Part shown: in pieces, positions 7,104-13,881 of the stretch
How positions within the stretch are numbered: position 1 is the stretch's first letter
How the letters are laid out: the number at the start of each line of letters is the position of its first letter
Source of the DNA: Armatimonadota bacterium
Lineage (GTDB): Bacteria > Armatimonadota > Fimbriimonadia > Fimbriimonadales > ATM1
Assembly (NCBI GenBank): GCA_013816225.1
Contig: JACDEQ010000023.1
Span: forward strand, 1,028-15,218
Direction: 5' to 3'
Length of the DNA: 14,191 nt
The notes under the pieces: generated by a model
Databases searched by the model: none
The model's input: the letters and a program-made list of their open reading frames with translations, nothing else
Told to the model about the DNA's origin: nothing
Program-made: the position numbers and the translations under genes

Positions 7104-7762
7104 ACCATCGCAGAGGGTTTACCCTAATCGAGCTTCTCGTAGTCATCGCAATCATCGCGATATTGGCGGCTATCCTCCTTCCGGTTTTCAGCAAGGCCAA
7201 GGAGGCGGCCAAGGCCACGACGTGCAGCTCTAATGTTCACCAACTCGCCGTTGCGATGGAGATGTATCGCTCATCAAACGACGGAGGCTACAGTCTTGCC
7301 GCCTACCAAAACGGGGCGGATCTTTTCATCTGGCACGACATGCTCGACCCGTTCGTCCGGAACAAGCAAATTTGGCTTTGTCCGGGCTGTTCACTGGCGG
7401 AAACCGATGCGAACGGCATGCCCACGTCGCATTTCGGGTACAACGCCCACTATTTAACGTCGATCGCCTACGACTTCTCGAACTTCGCGGAACACACCGC
7501 AACGAACGAATCCGCTTTCGCGACGCCCGCCGAGACGATCCTGTTTACGGTTGCCAAGAGCAGCGTGCCGGACAGTTGGTGCGGGGACGAGGGCAAGTTT
7601 CTGCTGCCACCTTCGGGGCCAGACAGCGACTGCTGGGGACGACCCATGGGCACACACGGCGGCGCGGTGGCCATCGCCTGGATGGACACGCACGCGTCGC
7701 GTTGGCAGACGTCGAGGTTCTACGATCAGTCGCTGGGGGATACTTACTTCGATACCGAGTAG
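7100..7762 (+). CDS. Prepilin-type N-terminal / H-X9-DG-like protein, apparent CTG start
   Basis: The reading frame carries a textbook type IV prepilin/pseudopilin start: a short leader NHRRG, then FTLIELLVVIAIIAILAAIL, with cleavage expected before Phe and Glu at mature position 5. No ATG, GTG or TTG exists between the upstream in-frame stop (7046-7048) and this segment. The best start is CTG at 7100-7102, overlapping the binding-protein stop as CTGA; the internal TTG at 7163 would cut off the leader and is rejected. The product is 220 residues. Near the C-terminus HGGAVAIAWMDT matches the H-X9-DG prepilin-associated motif except that Gly is Thr. Such proteins are common in Planctomycetota and Armatimonadota, with unknown function. 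Its coupling to a sugar transport operon is unusual. The stop abuts the stop of the convergent gene. Confidence 0.85.
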   Translation: MNHRRGFTLIELLVVIAIIAILAAILLPVFSKAKEAAKATTCSSNVHQLAVAMEMYRSSNDGGYSLAAYQNGADLFIWHDMLDPFVRNKQIWLCPGCSLAETDANGMPTSHFGYNAHYLTSIAYDFSNFAEHTATNESAFATPAETILFTVAKSSVPDSWCGDEGKFLLPPSGPDSDCWGRPMGTHGGAVAIAWMDTHASRWQTSRFYDQSLGDTYFDTE

Positions 7763-10700
7763 CTACAGCTTCCGAATGCGGATATTCCGGTAAGCCACGG
7801 CGTCGCCATGGTCCTGCAACGCGATGTGCCCGGTCTTTACTTTGCCATAGCTCGGCCAGTCTGCGAACTTGCTCGCGGCAACGAGCGACGTCCACTCGGG
7901 GCCGCCGAGCGTATACGCGACGGCCTTGTAGCCGTTGAGCCAGTATTCGATGTCATTGCCCTTGGCTATAATTCGAACCTCGTTCCAGCTCCCGGCAGGT
8001 CGACCCACATCGCGCTTGGGGGCGTGCAGGCCATAGTTCGAGCCTGCCGACGTGAGCGGGTTCATCCCGTCCGGGTGCACGTCGTCGTCGAGAACCTGCA
8101 TTTCGGGCGCGCTCAGGTACACGGCCGTAAGGTCCTCGGAGACGCGGATGAAAATGCCGCTGTTACCACCTGGCGAAACCTTCCATTCGAGCCTTAGCTC
8201 GAAGTCCGAGTATTGATCCTTCGTAACGATGTCGCCCGCGCCGGCGCCCTTTGCGATCCTGAGTTCGCCGTCGCTGGCCGACCAGCCTGCGGGCAGCGTT
8301 TGTTTCCTGAAACCGCGCCACTTATCCGTCGCCTTGCCGTCGAATAGCAGCTCGAATCCCCGACGCGCTTCTTCGGGAGTCAGCGCATTCACTTCTCTCG
8401 TTGCGCCCACACGGCCCGGCTTATGCGCTGGAATGCGATTAAGGGTATACCAGCCCTCCGTCGTCCATAGATCCGCGTTCGAGGCGCTGACGATTCCACG
8501 GCCGATCCTGATATGCACTACGTGTCCGGCCCTCATCCCTGGCAGTTCCAGGAACACCCTCTTGCGGTCGCGCGAGATCGTGACGCTCTTTACTGCCAGC
8601 GACTGCTCATCGATTTTGGGCCCGCCGTACTCGATCGTCGGGACATATCGCCACATTCGTGCGGTGTAATCGCCCGTTCCCTCGCCCATGCCCGGCATTA
8701 GCGGCTGGGTCAGTTCGATCTCCATGCCGTTAGCCTTCGCTCGGACCGCCAGCATTTCGAACGCGCTCTTCCCATTGTAAGCGAGGCGTTGCAGGCCGTA
8801 ACGCTTCTTCCCTTCCTGACCCCAGTTGCCCGTCGAGCCGATTCCGCCTACGTACAAGTTCTTATCCGGCCCCCAGACGAGACGGTTGATGCCGGCTTCA
8901 AGGCCTTGGGTAAAGCGAAACACACAACCTTGCAATTGGCCGTCCACTTGTTCGACGAACACGCGCTTGACGCCGCCGTGGGTCACGTCGCCGTGGATCA
9001 TTTGGTTCTTGTAAGGACCCACGTTCAGCGGACCGCACTGGCTCGGTGAGTTGCCGATCTCGCCTTGAGGCAGCCATACGACCGGCGGCTTCTCAACTAA
9101 TTTTGTGTCGGGTTCAACGGACCGCGACCCGAAGAAAGCGCCCGGCGTGAAGTGCATGACTTTGGAAGAAGGCAGCCAGTCGCCTTGGTTGTCGGTCACG
9201 AAGATCTCGCCGTTGTAGCCGAAGCCGATGCCGTTGGGGGCGCGCAAGCCGCTTGCAACGAACTCGAAATCTCCGTCTTTCGATATTTTGACGACCTTGC
9301 CACGGTCGGGATTCTGGGGGTTCGTGCTCTTCCCACCAGGGTTGATCGCCGTGGCGAGATTTGCATAGAAGTAGCCCTTGTCGTACAAAAGGCCGAAGGC
9401 GAATTCGTGGAAATTCGCAGTAACCCCCCAGCCGTTGGCAACAGCGAAGTACTCGTCGATGACGTCGTCGCCGTCGTGGTCGATCAGCTTTGTGAGTTCT
9501 TGCTTTTGCAGGACGTAAATGTCGCCATCCAAAACCTTCAGTCCAAGCGGCTCGGCGAGGCCCGCGGCGATCCGTTTCACCTTGATGTCGTGCGGCTTCG
9601 GCGCCTGCACTCCGTCGAGGATGTAGACCGCGCCGTCCGGGTCCCAGGTGCAGATCACCATGCGGCCGTCGGGCAGGAAGTCCATTCCGCCAACGCGCGG
9701 CTCGAAGTTGTCGGGTCGAACGGTCTCCAAATCGAAAGCCGGGTGCACGCCTTCGAGGGGCAAGCCGTCGCCGGGCCGAAATCGCCTCGCCAAGTCGAAT
9801 GTGCGCTTTTTGCCGGGGGAGGTCACACGCACCTCGCCGGCCTGGGTGGTATACGCAGAGACGGGTATGACCTCGAAGGCCGACGCGCCGGGAAGCTTCC
9901 ATTCGAGCTTCAGAGCTTCGTCGAACGTGTTCTCGAAGAATTCGATTTCGATAGGGTGCTCGCCCGGTGCGAGGCGGAACTTGCCTGTCTTCGGAATGTC
10001 GGCGCTATGAAGTCCGTCGTGGTCCACGATCATTTCGTCGCGGATCATGAAGCGCGAGCCGTCGTCCGACGTTAACCGGAACTCGTACTCCCCTTCGGTT
10101 TCGACGTTGAGGAAGCCTGTGAGGCGGGCGTAGAAGTGCTGCTCCTCCATTCCAAACTCGCCAGCCTTGCTGAAGTTCACGGTCGGCACGACCACCGAGT
10201 AGTTGGGCGTCTGGCCGTCGAGCAGGCGCGGGATGCGGTCCATAGCGGACCCGATCCAGTAAACGCGAAGAGCCAAGCCGGGTTCGCGCGGCGGGTCTTG
10301 CTGGCGATAGGTCCGTAGCGGGACGACGCGCACACCTCTCCCCTTGTGGGAGAGATCCGTGAGGGGTTGCCTTTCGGGTGCATAAATCGTGGAGATTTGC
10401 GTACCGTTCGATATCGACAGGACACCCTCGTCGAAAAGCTGCCCGCCGACCGTCCGCTCGCCGGTTCGGCGGAAGCTTTGGCCGGTCCACCCCCGCGGCG
10501 CAAGCATCGCTAACGATGCTCGTTCGCCTTCGCGAAGGCCCTTCGTTTGAAAGTTTCTTTCGAGTGCCAGTTTCCCGTCGGGCTGCTCTTTCACCTCAGG
10601 GTTTTCGTAGACCCAGGCGACCCGCTTGCCGGGCAGTCGGAAGCGATACTGCAGAGTGAGTTTCTCGCCATCGATCCGGTAGCCCTTGAATTCGGGCTTA

Positions 10701-11002
10701 GCGCCGCCGGCCGTCCAAACCTGTTCGTCCACGATGCCCGGCAGGTGGACGGTTCCCATGCTCGTCGGCTGTGGGCCGTGCACGGTCGTATAAACCGCGC
10801 CGTCGAATTTCACGCCGCCCGTCCAGGCACGGTAAAGCCCGCAGTTCGTCGCGTCGTACGCAACCCAAAGGTCCTTATGCAGCGCGATCGTGAGAATTCT
10901 GGCTCGCCCGTCCAGGACGGAGCGGAAGGCCCAAATATCGCGCGGCCGATCGGGTGAGAGCGGCATGGCGGTGAGGGCGAGTGCGATTACCGTGGTGAGC
11001 AT
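7763..11002 (-). CDS. Secreted multidomain PA14 / beta-propeller / 3-keto-disaccharide hydrolase (DUF1080) protein
   Basis: This is a 1079-residue protein. A short hydrophobic signal (MLTTVIALALTAMPLS) is followed by an N-terminal region of PVC-type proteins (about 20-245), a PA14 domain (about 245-385; GEYEFRLTSDDGSRFMI at 304-320), a glucose/sorbosone-dehydrogenase-like beta-propeller (about 405-760; VGGMDFLPDGRMVI, GLRAPNGIGFGYNGEIFVTD), a beta-rich linker (about 760-870) and a DUF1080 jelly-roll (about 880-1079; FELLFDGKATDKWRGF, SPGGNSGIFIR, SAGSNYGLHAPKRD, GSWNEVRIIAKGNDIEYWLN). DUF1080 members cleave 3-keto-glycosides. Related large proteins often carry a cytochrome c domain; no CxxCH is present. 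Residues about 213-223 (PLTDLSHKGRG) look like a translated palindromic repeat. ATG at 11002 is preceded by TAAGAT 12 bases upstream. It converges on the sugar operon and may act on the same substrate. Confidence 0.92.
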   Translation of the reverse strand: MLTTVIALALTAMPLSPDRPRDIWAFRSVLDGRARILTIALHKDLWVAYDATNCGLYRAWTGGVKFDGAVYTTVHGPQPTSMGTVHLPGIVDEQVWTAGGAKPEFKGYRIDGEKLTLQYRFRLPGKRVAWVYENPEVKEQPDGKLALERNFQTKGLREGERASLAMLAPRGWTGQSFRRTGERTVGGQLFDEGVLSISNGTQISTIYAPERQPLTDLSHKGRGVRVVPLRTYRQQDPPREPGLALRVYWIGSAMDRIPRLLDGQTPNYSVVVPTVNFSKAGEFGMEEQHFYARLTGFLNVETEGEYEFRLTSDDGSRFMIRDEMIVDHDGLHSADIPKTGKFRLAPGEHPIEIEFFENTFDEALKLEWKLPGASAFEVIPVSAYTTQAGEVRVTSPGKKRTFDLARRFRPGDGLPLEGVHPAFDLETVRPDNFEPRVGGMDFLPDGRMVICTWDPDGAVYILDGVQAPKPHDIKVKRIAAGLAEPLGLKVLDGDIYVLQKQELTKLIDHDGDDVIDEYFAVANGWGVTANFHEFAFGLLYDKGYFYANLATAINPGGKSTNPQNPDRGKVVKISKDGDFEFVASGLRAPNGIGFGYNGEIFVTDNQGDWLPSSKVMHFTPGAFFGSRSVEPDTKLVEKPPVVWLPQGEIGNSPSQCGPLNVGPYKNQMIHGDVTHGGVKRVFVEQVDGQLQGCVFRFTQGLEAGINRLVWGPDKNLYVGGIGSTGNWGQEGKKRYGLQRLAYNGKSAFEMLAVRAKANGMEIELTQPLMPGMGEGTGDYTARMWRYVPTIEYGGPKIDEQSLAVKSVTISRDRKRVFLELPGMRAGHVVHIRIGRGIVSASNADLWTTEGWYTLNRIPAHKPGRVGATREVNALTPEEARRGFELLFDGKATDKWRGFRKQTLPAGWSASDGELRIAKGAGAGDIVTKDQYSDFELRLEWKVSPGGNSGIFIRVSEDLTAVYLSAPEMQVLDDDVHPDGMNPLTSAGSNYGLHAPKRDVGRPAGSWNEVRIIAKGNDIEYWLNGYKAVAYTLGGPEWTSLVAASKFADWPSYGKVKTGHIALQDHGDAVAYRNIRIRKL
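10336..10370. repeat. Palindromic repeat-like segment embedded in the DUF1080 gene
   Basis: CTCTCCC (10336-10342) and GGGAGAG (10348-10354) form a 7-bp inverted repeat with a 5-base loop. On the minus strand the segment runs CCCTCAC, 15 bases, GGGGAGA, and reads PLTDLSHKGRG in the gene frame. This resembles the CCCTCACCC...GGGGAGAGG type of dispersed intergenic palindrome known in many genomes. A related segment occurs at 12551-12580. Without a genome search the repeat status is an inference. Confidence 0.45.
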
Positions 11003-11014
11003 GGTCTCGATTGA

Positions 11015-11020
11015 ATCTTA
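11015..11020 (-). promoter_or_regulatory. -10-like hexamer TAAGAT for the DUF1080 gene
   Basis: On the minus strand TAAGAT lies 12 bases before the ATG at 11002, giving a predicted leader of only about five bases. No good -35 was seen. Confidence 0.4.
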
Positions 11021-11229
11021 CCGGAGTAGTCCTGCGCCAGACGCTTGCCATAACCGCCGAACCGCCGTAGCCGCGTGGGCGTGGACGATGAACTCTCAAT
11101 CTGGCCGCGTGCCTTGTGCGAATCTGCGGGTGCCGTTGGTTGAAGCTGGCATTCGAGGTGGCCGTCGCCGCGGGAGAAAGTTGCTCCTTGCCTTTGGCCA
11201 TCGGTCGGCGCTCGCCCTGTATTTGCCGT

Positions 11230-11235
11230 TATAAT
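11230..11235 (+). promoter_or_regulatory. Consensus -10 TATAAT six bases before the FG-GAP gene ATG
   Basis: A perfect TATAAT ends six bases before the ATG at 11242, so transcription should begin on the start codon itself, making a leaderless mRNA. There is no Shine-Dalgarno sequence and no evident -35. This also supports ATG 11242 over the upstream in-frame opening at 11116. Confidence 0.6.
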
Positions 11236-11241
11236 GATCAT

Positions 11242-12492
11242 ATGTTATGGATCGCGTTTATTCCGATAGTCGCGAGCCAACCTAAGATTGAGCTCGCAGA
11301 GCCATTCCTCGCGAAAGCCGGCGATGAGATCATCAAGGTCGAAGTCGGCCACGCAGCTCCTATCCTCGCCGATTTCGACGGCGACCAACTTCCAGACCTG
11401 CTCGTAGGCCAATTCGGCCAGGGCAGACTGCGCGTTTACAAGAACGTCGGCACCCGCACCGAGCCAAAGTTCGACAAGTTCGAGTGGTTTCAGGCGGGCG
11501 GCAAGATCGCCGAAATCGACGCTGGGTGATGCATCGGCTTCGGTCCGCGGTTCGCGGACTTCGATAGCGACGGCAAGCCCGACATGATCTCAGGCTCCTA
11601 CACTAAAAGCCTCACCTTCTTCAAAGGCCTCGGCCACGGCAAATTCGCCGAAGGCAAGCCGATCACCAAGAAAGACGGCAAGCCGATCTCGACGGACTAC
11701 GCGCAAACGCCTTGCATGGGTGATTGGGACGGCGACGGCGACTACGACATCGCCATGGGCGTTATCATGGGGCCCGTGAAGCTTTACCGCAACAACGGTG
11801 ACATGACGTTCGGCGACGGTGAAGAGTTCAAGCTGAACGGCACGTCGATTCAAGCCCCTGACGGTGGCCCTTGCATCGTCGATTGGGACGGTGACGGAGT
11901 CCTCGACCTGCTCCTAGGCGACGACACCGGCAACGTGAGCTTCTACAAAGGAACCGCAAAGGGCTCCGTGGACCTGTCATATGACAAGGAAAATGGTTTC
12001 GTCATTCCTATGCAAAGGCAGGAAGATGCGTGGAAGGCTCGCAAACTCGACCCGAACTCGCCGACGGGATTCTCGCCCGCTAAGCCCGGGGCCAGAACGA
12101 AACCCTATGCGGCGGACTGGAACGGCGACGGCAAGCTCGACCTCCTCGTGGGAGACTACATCCAACTAGAGAAGCCCGCTCAGAAGCTCTCGGCCGAAGA
12201 TCAAAAGAAGCTGAAGGCCCTCGAGCGGCAGCACGCGGAACTAATGCGCAAAATGTCTATCTGCCAACAGCGGCTGGGCAATGCTGCGCTGAAATCGCTT
12301 GATAAGAAGAACTTCAGTGAACTCGAGCAGTCTCAGATGGGCGCCTACGGGAAAGCCTATCAGAAAGAGGCACAAAGGGACAACGAGTATCAGAGGGTCA
12401 TTAAGAAGTACTCCGCGCTATATCCCGAGATCGCGAAGCTCAAACCACAGGCGGAAGGTACCGGCGTAGTCTGGGTCTACCTACGAAAGTAG
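11242..12492 (+). CDS. Secreted FG-GAP/VCBS repeat protein with an in-frame UGA at codon 96 (candidate selenoprotein or nonsense-interrupted gene)
   Basis: The frame has 416 residues if the TGA at 11527-11529 is decoded. A short signal peptide (MLWIAFIPIVAS) leads into FG-GAP/VCBS repeats, each with a calcium-loop motif: DFDGDQLPD and, after the TGA, DFDSDGKPD, DWDGDGDYD, DWDGDGVLD and DWNGDGKLD. The C-terminus (about residues 310-385) is charged and helical, likely coiled coil. Repeats continue in the same frame on both sides of the TGA, which is followed at once by a Cys codon (GCT GGG TGA TGC ATC GGC). If translation stops, a 95-residue fragment results; ATG 11584 lies inside a repeat without a ribosome site, so it is a poor independent start. 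TGA is a normal stop in neighbouring genes, so recoding as Trp is unlikely. Options are selenocysteine, read-through, a decaying gene or a sequence error. A terminator follows the gene. Function unknown; such repeats form a beta-propeller used for binding. Confidence 0.85.
11543..11559 (+). promoter_or_regulatory. Hairpin at SECIS-like position downstream of the in-frame UGA
   Basis: GTCCGCG (11543-11549) and CGCGGAC (11553-11559) form a perfect 7-bp stem with loop GTT. It begins 13 bases after the UGA, and the first loop base is G, 20 bases lying between UGA and loop. Bacterial SECIS elements, as I recall them, need a G in the first two loop positions, a short upper stem and 16-37 bases of spacing; this fits. 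GC-rich coding sequence can form such hairpins by chance. Confidence 0.35.
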
Positions 12493-12506
12493 CCCGCAAC
12501 TGAGTA

Positions 12507-12540
12507 CCCTCATCCTCGGAGGGATGAGGGCATCTTTCTT
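12507..12540 (+). terminator. Rho-independent terminator after the FG-GAP gene
   Basis: CCCTCATCC (12507-12515) pairs perfectly with GGATGAGGG (12522-12530) around a six-base loop, followed by CATCTTTCTT, a T-rich tail. It begins 14 bases after the FG-GAP stop. On the minus strand the tail is not U-rich, so it mainly serves the plus-strand gene. Confidence 0.85.
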
Positions 12541-12546
12541 AGGCTG

Positions 12547-13275
12547 CTACTTCTCCCCTCGCCGCTCCGACGGTGAGGGGCCCAACTCCCACCCCGCAAG
12601 TCCGGCCAAAACGAGGCCGGGAATGAAATCGGCTGTCGGAATCGCCTTCAGATCGAGCAGGTTGAGCCCGATGGCGATGAGGATGAGTCCGCCGGTTGCG
12701 GTTACTTCGTCGAGAATGCGCCGCTGCTCGGCTAAGAACCTGAGGCGGCGGGCACCCAGGGTCAGTGGAGTCTGGACAGCGAGAACGGTTCCGGCGGATA
12801 GCAATACCCCGGGCCCGGAGGCTGCTGCGAAAAACACAGACGACACGCCGTCCAGAGCCGACTTGATTCCCAGGAGGTGGATCTTGCCTTCTAGGCCATC
12901 CTCCAGGCAACCCAGCAGCGTCATCGGGCCGACGCAAAATAGGATGCTCGTGGCGACAAACACGGCGGAGAAGCCTTCACCGCCGCCGATCGCCGCTTGA
13001 GCCCAAGCTCCAAACGCCTCGATCCCCGCCTGGAAACCTAGAAGATGGCCGATTAGCTCTCCGACGATCAAGGAACCTATGGGTACCAGCGGATTGCGAG
13101 TCGAGAGGAACATCTTGACGCCCATGGCCAAAGTCCCGATCCCGATCGCCGCCTGCGATAGGTCTTTATAGGTGCTTGGCAGATGTTCGCGCCCGGCCAG
13201 CCCAAGCAGCCCGCCTGCCACTACGGCGCCCGCATTGAGTAAAGTCCCTCTTATGACCGAGAGTTTACAATGCAA
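12547..13275 (-). CDS. DUF554 family membrane protein
   Basis: This 242-residue integral membrane protein has about seven hydrophobic segments. It matches the DUF554 (YdfK-like) family: it begins RGTLLNAGAVVAGGLLGL and has the conserved core CVGPMTLLGCLEDGLEGK followed by LLGIKSALDGVSSVFFAAAS. Transport is presumed for the family but the substrate is unknown. The frame opens at TTG 13275-13273, with -10-like TAAGAT six bases upstream; no ATG or GTG lies closer to the conserved start, so TTG is the best choice and gives seven extra residues before IRGTLLN. It overlaps the divergent secreted-protein gene by six bases. The last ten residues (GPSPSERRGEK tail) appear to come from a repeat-like segment, and its stop converges on the FG-GAP gene's terminator. 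Confidence 0.9.
   Translation of the reverse strand: MHCKLSVIRGTLLNAGAVVAGGLLGLAGREHLPSTYKDLSQAAIGIGTLAMGVKMFLSTRNPLVPIGSLIVGELIGHLLGFQAGIEAFGAWAQAAIGGGEGFSAVFVATSILFCVGPMTLLGCLEDGLEGKIHLLGIKSALDGVSSVFFAAASGPGVLLSAGTVLAVQTPLTLGARRLRFLAEQRRILDEVTATGGLILIAIGLNLLDLKAIPTADFIPGLVLAGLAGWELGPSPSERRGEK
12551..12580. repeat. Repeat-like palindrome at the 3' end of the DUF554 gene
   Basis: CCCCTCGCCG (12555-12564) pairs with CGGTGAGGGG (12571-12580) over ten positions with one G-U. On the minus strand it reads CCCTCAC, 14 bases, GGGGAGA, the same frame of conserved ends as the segment at 10336-10370. It encodes the C-terminal tail PSPSERRGEK, which looks appended to the family's normal end. Confidence 0.4.
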
Positions 13276-13881
13276 ACCGCGATCTTAGTGGCCGCTTGTC
13301 TTGCGTCGACGGTTCAAACGACCGAAATGGCGCTCACAATCGACGGCGCCGAAGTCGGCCGCGTTTGGATCACCGAGAAGCTGACTGGGGCCGGTGGCAA
13401 GGTCGGCCAGTTCAAGATGCAGCTTATCAAGGGCCCGCAGAGCGTTACGATCATCGAGGAAGCTGAATACGACAAGGACGGCCGGCCGGTGCGCAAGACA
13501 TTCTCGCAGGGAGGGGCGGGTTCACGGGTTGCCACGTTTAGCGGTGGCGTCGTGACGGTGGTGATGGAAGCGGAGGGTCAGACCGAAACAAAGGCCATTC
13601 CGATTCCCACGAGTGCCGACGTGCGCGCTAAAAGCGAGTTTTGGTTCCTGCGCGACAAGCCCATGCCCGGCGCAAAGAGCGTTTACCACCGTTTCGACGT
13701 AAAGGAACTCGCTTGGGTCAAGACGCAGGTGACGTACGTGGGGCCGGGGACGCTGAAGATCCGTGGCAGAGCTGTGAAGGCACACCTAACCAAGTCCGGG
13801 CCAGGAAAGGCATGGGTCGACGACCATGGCCGGCCGCTCAGAATCGAGGCCGGCAAGCTGGTGATGCTCAAGGATGGATGA
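13270..13881 (+). CDS. Secreted protein of unknown function upstream of dapB
   Basis: This 203-residue protein has a short signal-like N-terminus (MQTAILVAACLASTVQT) and a mature part rich in beta-strand-like alternation (EVGRVWITEKL, SVTIIEEAEYDKDGRPVRKT, GGVVTVVMEAEGQTE). It ends with a short basic region and KLVMLKDG. I do not recognise the family; the look is of a soluble extracytoplasmic beta-rich domain similar in style to DUF3108-type proteins, but I cannot confirm this. The ATG at 13270 overlaps the divergent DUF554 start by six bases; GAGAG seven bases upstream is a weak ribosome site. Its last eight bases overlap the dapB start, suggesting translational coupling, although no functional link to lysine biosynthesis is apparent. 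Confidence 0.75.
   Translation: MQTAILVAACLASTVQTTEMALTIDGAEVGRVWITEKLTGAGGKVGQFKMQLIKGPQSVTIIEEAEYDKDGRPVRKTFSQGGAGSRVATFSGGVVTVVMEAEGQTETKAIPIPTSADVRAKSEFWFLRDKPMPGAKSVYHRFDVKELAWVKTQVTYVGPGTLKIRGRAVKAHLTKSGPGKAWVDDHGRPLRIEAGKLVMLKDG
13282..13287 (-). promoter_or_regulatory. -10-like hexamer TAAGAT for the DUF554 gene
   Basis: On the minus strand TAAGAT ends six bases before the TTG start at 13275, the same spacing as TATAAT before the FG-GAP gene. A leaderless TTG-started transcript is predicted. The hexamer lies inside the coding sequence of the divergent gene. Confidence 0.45.

Larger units (their letters stand above)
11003..11241. other. Divergent intergenic region
   Basis: These 239 bases separate the divergent DUF1080 and FG-GAP genes. 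TANNNT hexamers sit at both ends (11015-11020 on minus, 11230-11235 on plus). Reading frames that cross it are continuations from neighbouring frames and show no recognisable protein family. No RNA gene was recognised in the middle. Confidence 0.6.

Noticed and set aside
11041..11220. RNA gene or small protein in the divergent intergenic region
   Set aside because: No tRNA, riboswitch or known RNA fold was recognised, and the open frames there have no family features.
11116..11241. Upstream extension of the FG-GAP frame to 11116
   Set aside because: The extra residues show no signal peptide or family similarity, and TATAAT at 11230 with ATG 11242 gives a coherent promoter and start.
11527..11529. 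UGA read as Trp through an altered genetic code
   Set aside because: UGA ends the ATPase, permease, binding-protein and isomerase-like genes at normal family lengths.
11584..12492. Separate gene starting at ATG 11584
   Set aside because: The ATG is inside a calcium-loop repeat, has no ribosome site, and the same-frame sequence upstream of it is plainly coding.
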